A DNA stretch of 64,000 bases from Flavobacterium aciduliphilum (lineage in GTDB: Bacteria; Bacteroidota; Bacteroidia; Flavobacteriales; Flavobacteriaceae), in NCBI RefSeq assembly GCF_003268855.1, contig NZ_QLSZ01000011.1, positions 22,028 through 86,027 on the forward strand, in the 5' to 3' direction. The notes beneath the pieces are model-generated. The model made no database searches and was not told the origin of the DNA. It saw only the letters and a list, made by a program, of their open reading frames with translations. Both the position numbers and the translations under genes were made by a program. Position 1 is the first letter of the stretch. Each line of letters starts with the position of its first letter. Shown piece after piece: positions 52,610 to 61,282 of this stretch.

Positions 52610-54493
52610 TTATATCCAACGATTGTACCACATTTGGAATTGAAATACTCTCCAAATAAATTCAGCCTTGTCATATTTATTATTAACAAAATCATTATAT
52701 ATGTTTTTCAAATAATCCACATTCAAAATTCCTTGCTCTTCCATTCTCTTCCAATCAAATGTATCCTCTAAAACCTCTTTTAAATCATTTTTTAACCAAT
52801 GTTTTACAGGTATTGAAAACCCTGTCTTTGGTCTATCCATAAGCTCCTTTGGAATATAATCAAAGACGATATCTTTTAAAATTTTCTTTGTGGTTATTCC
52901 ATCAAATTTAAATTCCAAAGGTAACGTAGCGGCAAACTCTATGATTCTGTGGTCTAACAAAGGCTCTCTACATTCTAAAGCAACAGACATAGAGGCTCGA
53001 TCCACTTTTGTCAAAATATCATTTTGTAAATACATCGAAAAATCAAAAGCCATCGCTCTATTGAAATTCAATGTAATATCATTGTAAGCACTATAATCAA
53101 CAAAGCTTGAAGGAGTATAGTTTTTTAGTATATGTTTTAAAAAAGTTTCTGATGCAGATTCGATATTATCAATCAAGGTTATTGCATCGTATTTAGAATC
53201 TTGACGGAGTACATTAGAAAATGATACTAATTGATGCTTTGTGAAATGTTTATGTTCTGGAACAAAAAGATTAGCTAAATTAATGATACTCGAAAGAGGT
53301 TTTCTACTGCTTTTTGGAATCTTACTTATCTTATCGAGGTGTTTTGCTAAAGATCTATATCGATTGTAACCTACAAAAATTTCATCTCCAGCATCAGCAG
53401 AAAGCGCAACCGTTACATGCTTTTTTGCAAGCTGACTCACTAATATCGTTGGTATGGCAGAACTATCTGAAAAAGGTTCGTCATAATACTCTGACAAATC
53501 TTGAACAATTGCCAAAGCTTCATTCTCTGAGCAATACAATTCATGATGTTCTGTTCCTAAATATTTAGCAATTTCTTTAGCGAACGGAGCTTCATTATTA
53601 CCATGGTGAAAACCAATAGTAAAGGTTTTTAGAGGTGTGGCAGACTCACTTTGAAGAATAGAAGTCACCAAATTACTATCAAATCCGCCACTTAAAAAAA
53701 CTCCTACGGGTACATCAGAAACCATTCGATAATTAAACGCCGACTTTAAAAGTTCTTTTAATTCTTGTTTGGCATCAGGATAGGTTATTTTTGAAATGGG
53801 TTGAGCAAAAACAGTTTGAATATCCCAATACTTTTTTAGTACTATTGTCCCTTTTTCAATATCATACAAAAGCCAACTCCCTCCTTCTAATTTATGTGTT
53901 TTTTGAAATATGGCTTTTGGAGAAGGCACGTAACCATATTTAAAATACTGGTTAACAGAATCTAAATCTATTTTCTTTTCAAATTTTGGAAACTCCACAA
54001 TCGACTTCAATTCACTTGCAAAAACAAAACCCTTTTGATTATGATAGTAATAAAAAGGCTTTACACCTGCTCTATCAATGCAACAGTACAATTTATTTTC
54101 TATTTTATGGTAGATTACAAATGCAAACATTCCAATAAATCGTTCTACGCATTTTAGCCCCCATTCTTCAAAAGCATGCAAAATGACCTCAGTATCCGAA
54201 TTACTTTTAAAAGCATGTCCAAGTTGGAGTAAATCATTTTTTATTTCACTATAATTGTAAATTTCACCATTAAAAACAATAGAAAAATCCTTATAATGCA
54301 TAGGTTGATGACCATCAGCAGTTAAATCAATAATGGCTAATCTTGTATGACCCAAAGCGACTTCAAATTCACCATCATTATGAACATAAACCCCATCACT
54401 ATCTGGTCCTCGGTGTTTTATAACCTCAACCATTTTAGTAATAATTTCGGAAGATAATTTATCTTGACTTACATAACCTGTAATTCCACACAT
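52610..54493 (-). CDS. Glutamine-hydrolysing asparagine synthase family protein
   Basis: The N-terminal class II glutamine amidotransferase domain begins MCGITGYVSQDKL, giving Cys2 as nucleophile once Met is removed, with FNGEIYNYSEI and NSDTEVILHAFEEWG. The synthetase domain has the ATP pyrophosphatase loop GVFLSGGFDSNLV and later LSADAGDEIFVGYNR. At 627 residues it is full length. Copies inside polysaccharide loci are thought to amidate a sugar carboxylate, such as a uronate or nonulosonate, or to serve another amide transfer; here that is inference from context. Confidence 0.88.
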   Translation of the reverse strand: MCGITGYVSQDKLSSEIITKMVEVIKHRGPDSDGVYVHNDGEFEVALGHTRLAIIDLTADGHQPMHYKDFSIVFNGEIYNYSEIKNDLLQLGHAFKSNSDTEVILHAFEEWGLKCVERFIGMFAFVIYHKIENKLYCCIDRAGVKPFYYYHNQKGFVFASELKSIVEFPKFEKKIDLDSVNQYFKYGYVPSPKAIFQKTHKLEGGSWLLYDIEKGTIVLKKYWDIQTVFAQPISKITYPDAKQELKELLKSAFNYRMVSDVPVGVFLSGGFDSNLVTSILQSESATPLKTFTIGFHHGNNEAPFAKEIAKYLGTEHHELYCSENEALAIVQDLSEYYDEPFSDSSAIPTILVSQLAKKHVTVALSADAGDEIFVGYNRYRSLAKHLDKISKIPKSSRKPLSSIINLANLFVPEHKHFTKHQLVSFSNVLRQDSKYDAITLIDNIESASETFLKHILKNYTPSSFVDYSAYNDITLNFNRAMAFDFSMYLQNDILTKVDRASMSVALECREPLLDHRIIEFAATLPLEFKFDGITTKKILKDIVFDYIPKELMDRPKTGFSIPVKHWLKNDLKEVLEDTFDWKRMEEQGILNVDYLKNIYNDFVNNKYDKAEFIWRVFQFQMWYNRWI

Positions 54494-54503
54494 GATTTAC
54501 TTT

Positions 54504-55058
54504 TTAAATACAATTTTTAATATATTCTTCTGTTGGATTTTCCTTTTGTATAACTTTACCTGGATTACCAATAACAATTGAATTATCAGGAACATCAAAA
54601 TTGACATAAGCTCCAGGAGCTATCAAAACATTATTTCCTATCTTTATTCCCCCAACTATTATTGAATTTGTTCCAAACCAAACAGAATCTCCAATAATAG
54701 GCGCTCCTTTCCTTTTTCCATACATAACAGCTCCAATAGTAACTCCATGTGCGATATTACAATTTTTACCTATGATCGTTCTTGGACTTATAATCATAGC
54801 TCCAAAATGACCAATGTAAAATCCTGGGCCAATTTTTGTTCCTACTGGTATTTGATATCCAAACTTATAGGAATATCTTCTACAAAGTAATCTATAAAAA
54901 ATTCCTAAGGGAGATTTTTTTGAAAAACTTCCTGCTTTTCTAAAAAGGAACATAAACCAAAAGCCTGGTATCCAAAATGATTTTAATAGCAAAAAAAAAG
55001 AATATGACTTCCCTGAATATCTATACAAATCTGCTTTTATGTAATCTTTTGATGTCAT
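54504..55058 (-). CDS. Hexapeptide-repeat acetyltransferase (serine acetyltransferase-like)
   Basis: The 184-residue protein has a hydrophobic N-terminal helix (FFLLLKSFWIPGFWFMFLF) and a C-terminal left-handed beta-helix with HFGAMIISPRTIIGKNCNIA, HGVTIGAVMYGKRKGAP and GNNVLIAPGAYVNFDVPDNS. It resembles CysE-like capsule acetyltransferases. It likely O-acetylates the glycan. It overlaps the deacetylase-like gene by 4 bases and precedes the asparagine synthase by 10. Confidence 0.84.
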   Translation of the reverse strand: MTSKDYIKADLYRYSGKSYSFFLLLKSFWIPGFWFMFLFRKAGSFSKKSPLGIFYRLLCRRYSYKFGYQIPVGTKIGPGFYIGHFGAMIISPRTIIGKNCNIAHGVTIGAVMYGKRKGAPIIGDSVWFGTNSIIVGGIKIGNNVLIAPGAYVNFDVPDNSIVIGNPGKVIQKENPTEEYIKNCI

Positions 55059-56185
55059 TGTAATAATGTATTAATATCTTCAGATGTCATAAACTCTACA
55101 TCAGGCCATTTAATCAAAATTTTATTTAATATATCAAATAAGTAATTTAACGTCTTTTCTCTGTTTTCAGCATCAATAAAACCTATATAATTAACTCTAT
55201 GGGATGAAATTATTGCTGGTTTTTTATTCGCAAAAGCATGTTCAATTTGATTAATAGTATCTTCAACGACTGTGTCTCTTTGAATTACTGAAGGTTCAAA
55301 TATACAATTTCTTACAGAATATTTTTGCTTTAATCTATTCAATTCTCCAGTAAAATGAAGCTTTTTCTTAAAATGACTCACTTTTCCAACAATAGGATAT
55401 AATTGAAAAGTTCCACATTGTATTAATTCAACTCCTATTTCATTAAAAATATCTTCATGTTCCTTATTCCAAATGTAACAAGGTGCAATAAATGATTTTG
55501 ACTCATACCCATATAATTCCTTAAAATACTTTGCGGCCAAAAACAATCTATTTCTATGAAAATCAATATCTTCTATTGAATTTGGATGCAAAGCATCAAC
55601 AAAACTATCTTCAGAAATAACTGTATGATGCTCACTTAAATCAAACAAAAAATTATCAAAGGCTACCCTTGCATTTTTGTTATTTGCTTGTAATGCTTTC
55701 ATCCATCGTACTACATTAACATGTTCCATACCATGTAATTGAGGATAAAAAACTTTCTTTTCAATTCCTTGTTTATGTAATTCAAAGACTTTATCGTGAT
55801 CTGGATATTTCTTTAAAGTCTCCGTAAATAATTCGGAATGATATTCATTAAAATCAGCCCCTCTAATTTTTTCAAAGTCAGGATTTGAAATTATAGTATT
55901 TGCAGTAATCACAGGATGATTTCCGTGAGAATCTCTAAACGAAGTTAGCACTTCAAATAGTTTTACTAAATCTAAATTAGACTCTAAACTATCATACTTC
56001 AAATAAGACAATTTATCAACAGGATACCCCTTGGCTAATAGCTTATCGTAAACAGCTCTAGAAGCCATTCGGATACTCCCCCAATCATCTGATTCTATAA
56101 CTACAATTTTCCTATTTGTTCTAAAACCTCTGGAATTTATATAAGTTGAAATAAATTTCCTCTTAAGATTTATGATACTCATCAA
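55055..56185 (-). CDS. Deacetylase-like protein, tandem copy 2
   Basis: This 376-residue protein is a clear paralog of the upstream gene (56186-57307). Both start with NRKIVVIESDDWGSIRM; here Asp33-Asp34 resembles the TFDD motif 1 of NodB deacetylases. His151-x3-His155 in HGMEHVNVVRWMKALQ fits motif 2, and IISSHRVNYIGF near the end supplies another conserved His. No signal peptide is present, so it would act in the cytoplasm on a nucleotide or lipid-linked sugar. Deacetylase activity is inferred from motif pattern only. It lies directly next to its paralog. Confidence 0.72.
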   Translation of the reverse strand: MMSIINLKRKFISTYINSRGFRTNRKIVVIESDDWGSIRMASRAVYDKLLAKGYPVDKLSYLKYDSLESNLDLVKLFEVLTSFRDSHGNHPVITANTIISNPDFEKIRGADFNEYHSELFTETLKKYPDHDKVFELHKQGIEKKVFYPQLHGMEHVNVVRWMKALQANNKNARVAFDNFLFDLSEHHTVISEDSFVDALHPNSIEDIDFHRNRLFLAAKYFKELYGYESKSFIAPCYIWNKEHEDIFNEIGVELIQCGTFQLYPIVGKVSHFKKKLHFTGELNRLKQKYSVRNCIFEPSVIQRDTVVEDTINQIEHAFANKKPAIISSHRVNYIGFIDAENREKTLNYLFDILNKILIKWPDVEFMTSEDINTLLQ

Positions 56186-57307
56186 TTATTTTTTTAACAT
56201 TAAATCGATTAATTCATCAGAAGTCATAAATTCAACATCTGGCCATTTTTTAAGAATCATTTGTAATAATGCTTTTAATTCTATTAAACTTTTGTCACGA
56301 TTTTGAGGTACCAGTCTTCCTATATAATTTACTCTATGTGAACTAACAACTGCTGGTTTTTTATATCTAAAAGCGATATCCAAATCACTTATACACTTCA
56401 TTTTCCAATCAAAATTCACAGGCTCATCTGGCTCAAAAACGGCATTTCTCAATGTATAAATTTGATTATAACCTGTATTCTTACCAAAATACCTAAACCT
56501 TTTTTTTACTGTACCATATCCTATAGGTTCCTTGTAAATTAATCTAGCCGTCTGAATACCTTTTACACCATTATCAGAAAAAGTTTGATTTAGTTCGCTA
56601 CTTAGAGGACCATTGGGAGGCACAAAATAAGTAGCTCGGAAACCAAAAACCTTTTCAAACTGATTCAGACCATCAATTGTAATTTCTTTTAGTAATTCGA
56701 TTTCAGACGGATCATAAAAATCATAGGCAGCCAGATAATTATCTTCTTTTGTAAAAGACGAATCAAACGTTATGCCGTAAACACCGTGATGAAATGCTTC
56801 TATAGTTTTTTCATGACCTTCTTGCAAAGCTTTCATCCATTTGGTTACATTCAAATGTTCTCTTCCATGATATTGTGGTTTAAAAAAGCCTTCTTTAACA
56901 CCTTTTTCCCACAATTCTAAAACCTCAAATTCTCCATCATTACGCAATCTATCCGTAAATAATTCATAATGATACTTTTTAAAACCGTCTGCTTGAATCT
57001 TTTTATAATCTGGATTGGCTAAAACAGCTATTGGCGTAAACTTAGCTGGATTTCCATTTTGGTCTTTAACAGAATGAATCACATCATACAAATCTTCTAG
57101 GTCTTTTTTATTGGCCAAAGTATCAAAATTGTCATATCTATTTGAATCTTGCACGATTCCTTTTTTATTAAGACTTTCATAAAGATCTCTTGAAGGCATT
57201 CTTATACTTCCCCAGTCATCCGACTCAATGACTACAATTTTTCTATTCGTTTTAAAACCAATATTATTTTTAAAATAACTGGTGATATTATGAACTAAAC
57301 TACTCAT
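56186..57307 (-). CDS. Deacetylase-like protein, tandem copy 1
   Basis: The 373-residue product shares its whole layout with the following gene: IVVIESDDWGSIRMPSR (Asp30-Asp31), HGREHLNVTKWMKALQ (His147, His151), a middle APPNGPLS-like Pro-rich turn (FVPPNGPLSSEL) and VVSSHRVNYIGRL. These match the metal triad and catalytic positions of NodB-like deacetylases, though the proteins are divergent and I know of no characterised member. It starts 18 bases after the GT52-like gene. Two side-by-side copies suggest two related substrates or sugar positions. Confidence 0.72.
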   Translation of the reverse strand: MSSLVHNITSYFKNNIGFKTNRKIVVIESDDWGSIRMPSRDLYESLNKKGIVQDSNRYDNFDTLANKKDLEDLYDVIHSVKDQNGNPAKFTPIAVLANPDYKKIQADGFKKYHYELFTDRLRNDGEFEVLELWEKGVKEGFFKPQYHGREHLNVTKWMKALQEGHEKTIEAFHHGVYGITFDSSFTKEDNYLAAYDFYDPSEIELLKEITIDGLNQFEKVFGFRATYFVPPNGPLSSELNQTFSDNGVKGIQTARLIYKEPIGYGTVKKRFRYFGKNTGYNQIYTLRNAVFEPDEPVNFDWKMKCISDLDIAFRYKKPAVVSSHRVNYIGRLVPQNRDKSLIELKALLQMILKKWPDVEFMTSDELIDLMLKK

Positions 57308-57325
57308 ATGGAAATATTTTTTTAT

Positions 57326-58339
57326 CTAATAATTAATTTCTTTTGCAAATTTAGCCAAAGAATCTAGAATCTTGTTTGTGTTTTCATAATGTGTTTTAGT
57401 TGTAAAATCTTTAAGTCTCAAGAAATAAAAATTAATTGAATTCCCATACATTTTTCTAACATTAAAGTGAACTGAAGAGTGATATCCAACTAAAGCATAG
57501 GGAAAATATTCTAAACTACTAATAAAAATTTCGAAAGGAACTTTATTTCTTTGGATGGTTACATAGGGCTCCAATTGGTGTAAAAAATGATCACTTTCTG
57601 TAAGTCTTGGAATGTAAATCAGTTTTTTATCCGTGAACTTTTCCTGAACAGCTGTTATGGCCTGAACATATTTTTCAAAACTAATATAACCTCTCTCCAC
57701 TAGTGGATCCCCAATAAAAAACATAATATCAGATCTCTCTTTATCTTGGCATTTACTTTTTAAATATTTAAAAGAATTCGTAATTATTGTTTGATTTTCA
57801 GATTTTTTTGGTAAAAACTTTTCTAATAAGAATGCTGTAAAAAAAACATTGGGTCGTACAATATGATTTTTAATTCCCAATAATCGATACATCATTTTAT
57901 TTTTAATGCCATACCCTGAATAAGGGCTATTTCCATCATAATGCACACTTCCTGCGCCATCATCAATAAAAACAATTTTTTTAAGTTTTTTTGAACGTGT
58001 AGCAAATCTGTAATAGGGATTTAAATCATTCCCAATTATAGTAGAATTAGCAAACCTAAAAGATCTAATATGGACGTTCCCATATAAATTAGTTGCAATA
58101 TATCTTAAATGTTCATTTTTTATATTTAACAACGTTGGTGGAATGATATGAATTATTTTTGTCCATGGGAATTGATTAACAATCATTTGAACTTCTTCAT
58201 ATACTTGCTTATAAAAAAAATAGGTTACTAAAATATTTTCTGAATCTTCTAACTTTTCATGATACAAATATTCCATAGCGTTAACCACTTGCAACCCTGT
58301 ACATACAAAAAAATAATTCTTTTTACTTGACTGTTTCAT
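57326..58339 (-). CDS. GT52-like (sialyltransferase-type) glycosyltransferase candidate
   Basis: The 337-residue protein resembles the GT52/polysialyltransferase class: it starts KNYFFVCTGLQVVNAMEYLY, carries KIVFIDDGAGSVHYDGNSP in the middle, and has KKLIYIPRLTESDHFLHQLE and LVGYHSSVHFNVRK in the second half, where GT52 proteins have their CMP-sialate-binding His and Ser-Ser. The match is weak by eye. It sits in a stretch with NeuB-like and cytidylyltransferase genes, which fits transfer of a nonulosonic acid. It overlaps the GT2-fusion gene by 17 bases. Confidence 0.6.
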   Translation of the reverse strand: MKQSSKKNYFFVCTGLQVVNAMEYLYHEKLEDSENILVTYFFYKQVYEEVQMIVNQFPWTKIIHIIPPTLLNIKNEHLRYIATNLYGNVHIRSFRFANSTIIGNDLNPYYRFATRSKKLKKIVFIDDGAGSVHYDGNSPYSGYGIKNKMMYRLLGIKNHIVRPNVFFTAFLLEKFLPKKSENQTIITNSFKYLKSKCQDKERSDIMFFIGDPLVERGYISFEKYVQAITAVQEKFTDKKLIYIPRLTESDHFLHQLEPYVTIQRNKVPFEIFISSLEYFPYALVGYHSSVHFNVRKMYGNSINFYFLRLKDFTTKTHYENTNKILDSLAKFAKEINY

Positions 58340-59708
58340 GAACTAAAAATTTATAAGTGCTGTAATCAAAAGAATTTTGAATACAAAAAGCTGTTTGTGC
58401 ATCTACAACTACATGAGCTACAGTCCCTGAAATACTTTTTCTACTTTTTTCAAATTGTTCTAGTGTAGTTAGCATTATTCCACCAGCAGCTTTATAAAGT
58501 GCTTCTCTTTCTAATTTTGTAAATTTATCTTGATCTAAAATGGGAACCATGCCACCCCCAGTATGTTTATAATACAAACTATTGTCTGGACGAACACTAA
58601 TAACCGAATCTGCTTTAAACAAAACTAATGAATTAATTGCTTCATCAATAGTTTCTGTTTTTGTAAATGGAAATTCTAATGAAGTTGTCATGATGGCTTC
58701 TACCCATTTTGATTCTTTTTCAACGTAAGCTTTTACGAAATCAATAGTCAATGCTAAAGACTGATTAGGTTCTTCAAACTGGTGGGGTCTTTCTAGTGCT
58801 ATCACCTTTTCATTGTTAGAAAAACGGTTGTTACAGTATTCTAAAATTTCAGAATCTGAACTTGTTACTACAACCTGATTTACTTTGGTAGATTGTATAC
58901 AAATTTCTATTTTTTGTGCTAAAACACTAACCCCATTGCTCTCTTGAATAACCCAATTGATTCCATCTATCAAGGTAGCTCTAACGGGAATAACGACGAG
59001 AGTATTGGGAGTTTTGAAATGTTGTCTTACAAAAGTATCCTTTATTTTTTGACGTGTTGTCAAAATTCTTAATTCATTCCCTGTTAGATTTTTTCCATGT
59101 CTTCTGTAGGAGAACAAGGGTTCATTAATGTTAGTAACCTTATGATGCGTAATGAATTTTATCCATAAATCATACCCATCTTGGCAAGTAAAACTTTCAT
59201 TGTAGCCCCCTAATTCTTTAAGAAATTCCAAACGTATCATCGTACAAGCTCCATGAGCAGGTTGATCGTATAATGAAACTTCTTTATCAAAATTATGCCT
59301 TTCTTCTTGACCTGTTCTATTTCCAGCAGCATCTATATAATAGTAATCTGGAAAAACTAAACCTAATTCGGAATCGCTTTCCAAAATTGCACTCATTTTT
59401 TCTAATGCTTCAGGTTCTAGGAAATCATCCGCATCCAAACGCATTAAATACTTCCCATTTGAAACCCGCATAGCGAGATTATTGGTAATATTTAATCCTT
59501 TATTTTGCTGATATATAATCGTTACTTTTTCATGATTTCTATAACGCTCAATAATTTCCTTACTATTATCTGTTGAACCATCATCAATAATAAACAACTC
59601 AAAATCTTGACATGTTTGAGTCAATACACTTTCAATCGACTGTTCAATAAACGATTCGTAATTATAATTAGTGATATAAATTGTAATTAAGCTTTTATTA
59701 TTTGTCAT
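58323..59708 (-). CDS. Fusion of GT2 glycosyltransferase and NeuA-like cytidylyltransferase domain
   Basis: Residues 1-230 are a GT2 domain: LITIYITNYNYESFIEQSIE, FIIDDGSTDNSKEII and the metal motif DADD at 92-95. Residues about 235-461 resemble acylneuraminate cytidylyltransferases: NTLVVIPVRATLIDG at the nucleotide-binding start, VNQVVVTSSDSEILEYC, ERPHQFEEPNQSLALTIDFV and the GGIMLTTLEQFEKS / VDAQTAF end. The usual RxGSK-x4-KN signature is replaced, so catalysis is uncertain. One polypeptide would then both activate and transfer a nonulosonic acid, or the second domain only binds nucleotide. The length of 461 suits the fusion. Confidence 0.78.
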   Translation of the reverse strand: MTNNKSLITIYITNYNYESFIEQSIESVLTQTCQDFELFIIDDGSTDNSKEIIERYRNHEKVTIIYQQNKGLNITNNLAMRVSNGKYLMRLDADDFLEPEALEKMSAILESDSELGLVFPDYYYIDAAGNRTGQEERHNFDKEVSLYDQPAHGACTMIRLEFLKELGGYNESFTCQDGYDLWIKFITHHKVTNINEPLFSYRRHGKNLTGNELRILTTRQKIKDTFVRQHFKTPNTLVVIPVRATLIDGINWVIQESNGVSVLAQKIEICIQSTKVNQVVVTSSDSEILEYCNNRFSNNEKVIALERPHQFEEPNQSLALTIDFVKAYVEKESKWVEAIMTTSLEFPFTKTETIDEAINSLVLFKADSVISVRPDNSLYYKHTGGGMVPILDQDKFTKLEREALYKAAGGIMLTTLEQFEKSRKSISGTVAHVVVDAQTAFCIQNSFDYSTYKFLVHETVK

Positions 59709-59720
59709 TTAGTAGGATAT

Positions 59721-60281
59721 TTATTGTACAACTGAATTAAACTCTATCATTTGATAATCAGATATAGATGCTCCTGGTAAAATTGAAACATGTGCTCCTA
59801 TCAGACATTTCTTTCCTATCTTAACAGATTTATGAATAAACATAGGTTGACTATTTTTATCAAAATTTTTTTCTTTATCTTGATGAGTACTTGTTTGAAT
59901 ATAAACAAATCCATATAAAGATGTATCTTCATCAATAATAACTCCACCACCTCCATTTACAACAGAATAATAACCTATTTTAACCCTATCTTTTAATATC
60001 ACTTCAGAGTTTGAAGCAATAATCCGTGCTCCATTATCAATTATACAATTATTTCCAATTGATAATACTCCAGAATTTACACTTCTAAGTTCAACATTTT
60101 TTCTAATTATAACTGAATCAGCAATTTTAATTACACTACCATTATTTATAATAAATTTAGGAATTGAATCACATCTAAAATTTTTACCAAATTCAATTTT
60201 TTTATTTATATAAAGTATTCTTGTCAATAAAGCAAAAAATAATTTTTTCATATAACTATTATTTAACTTATAAAACCCCAA
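59721..60281 (-). CDS. Hexapeptide-repeat acetyltransferase
   Basis: The 186-residue product is mostly a left-handed beta-helix: INNGSVIKIADSVIIRKNVE, GNNCIIDNGARIIASNSEVI, then IQTSTHQDKEKNF with a likely catalytic His and SVKIGKKCLIGAHVSILPGA. It is an O- or N-acetyltransferase of the maltose/galactoside acetyltransferase type and probably decorates the glycan or a nonulosonate precursor. It overlaps the NeuB-like gene by 19 bases. Confidence 0.8.
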   Translation of the reverse strand: MGFYKLNNSYMKKLFFALLTRILYINKKIEFGKNFRCDSIPKFIINNGSVIKIADSVIIRKNVELRSVNSGVLSIGNNCIIDNGARIIASNSEVILKDRVKIGYYSVVNGGGGVIIDEDTSLYGFVYIQTSTHQDKEKNFDKNSQPMFIHKSVKIGKKCLIGAHVSILPGASISDYQMIEFNSVVQ

Positions 60282-61282
60282 TCTAATTTTTCATGATACG
60301 CGAAATCTTTTGTTGCTTTTTTTCCAATCAAATTATCAAATTCTCTTGCGTCAATTCCATGTGCAGGTCGAAGCACTGTTAGATTATCATTTGTAAATAC
60401 TTCTCCTGCCTTAATATCTCTTGAAGGATAAACGGCTCTTCTAAACGACTGCACATGACCATTTACTTCTTCAATTTGAACCGGCATCTTTGTTGGATTG
60501 CCTTGATATTGTTGTATTAATCCTATTTCATCTACTAGCTCCTTTATTTCATTTGGAGTCAGGGATACTTTATGATCTCTAAATTGTTTCCCTTCTCTAG
60601 AATCTGTGAAATGAAACTCTAATACTTCTGCTCCCATCGCAATGGCATATTGCAATGCTTTGCTTCCTTCTGTATGGTCTGAGTATCCAATTGTTAAACC
60701 CGTAACTTCTCTCAATCTTCCCATTACAGAAAGATTAGCATCTGAAGGATTGATCGGATACATACTTGTACACTGTAAAACCGCTAGCATTTCTTTGTTT
60801 TTGTATATAGGGTTTACACTTTGAATAAAAGCAACTGCATCTAAGACTTCTTGTTCATGAGATAATCCGGTAGAAATTATCATTGGTTTTCCCTTAAGAG
60901 CGGTTTCTCTCAAAACGGGATAAGCAGTTAAATCGCCGCTCCCAATTTTATAAAGTGAAATATATTCGTCAATCCAATCCATCGCCTTAACATCCCATAC
61001 CGATGAAGTATACAATATTCCAGCATCAATAACCATTTTTGCAAGTTCCCTGTGTTGCTCTTGTGTGAGCTCAAATTTCTTAAAATGCTTGTTACGATCT
61101 GGACTCTCTAAACTAGAAACCAATGTATCTCCTGAATAAATCTGAAATTTCACATAATCTACATTTGTGTCTATGGCAAGTTGCGCTAACTTTTTGGCAT
61201 ACTCAAAATCACCTTCATGATTTCCTCCTATTTCTGCAATCAATAACGGACCATGTTTCCCTACGAATGGATTACTTTTCAT
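60263..61282 (-). CDS. NeuB-family nonulosonic acid synthase
   Basis: NeuB enzymes condense phosphoenolpyruvate with a hexosamine to form sialic, pseudaminic or legionaminic acids. The TIM barrel starts PLLIAEIGGNHEGDFEYAKK with KFQIYSGDTL, IGSGDLTAYPVL, ISTGLSHEQEVLDAV, LQCTSMYPINPSDANL and IGYSDHTEGSKALQYAIAMG. A C-terminal antifreeze-like SAF domain (about 280-339, SRDIKAGEVFTNDNLTVLRP) completes it. Which sugar is made cannot be decided here. It overlaps the SpsF-like gene by 11 bases. Confidence 0.92.
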   Translation of the reverse strand: MKSNPFVGKHGPLLIAEIGGNHEGDFEYAKKLAQLAIDTNVDYVKFQIYSGDTLVSSLESPDRNKHFKKFELTQEQHRELAKMVIDAGILYTSSVWDVKAMDWIDEYISLYKIGSGDLTAYPVLRETALKGKPMIISTGLSHEQEVLDAVAFIQSVNPIYKNKEMLAVLQCTSMYPINPSDANLSVMGRLREVTGLTIGYSDHTEGSKALQYAIAMGAEVLEFHFTDSREGKQFRDHKVSLTPNEIKELVDEIGLIQQYQGNPTKMPVQIEEVNGHVQSFRRAVYPSRDIKAGEVFTNDNLTVLRPAHGIDAREFDNLIGKKATKDFAYHEKLDWGFIS

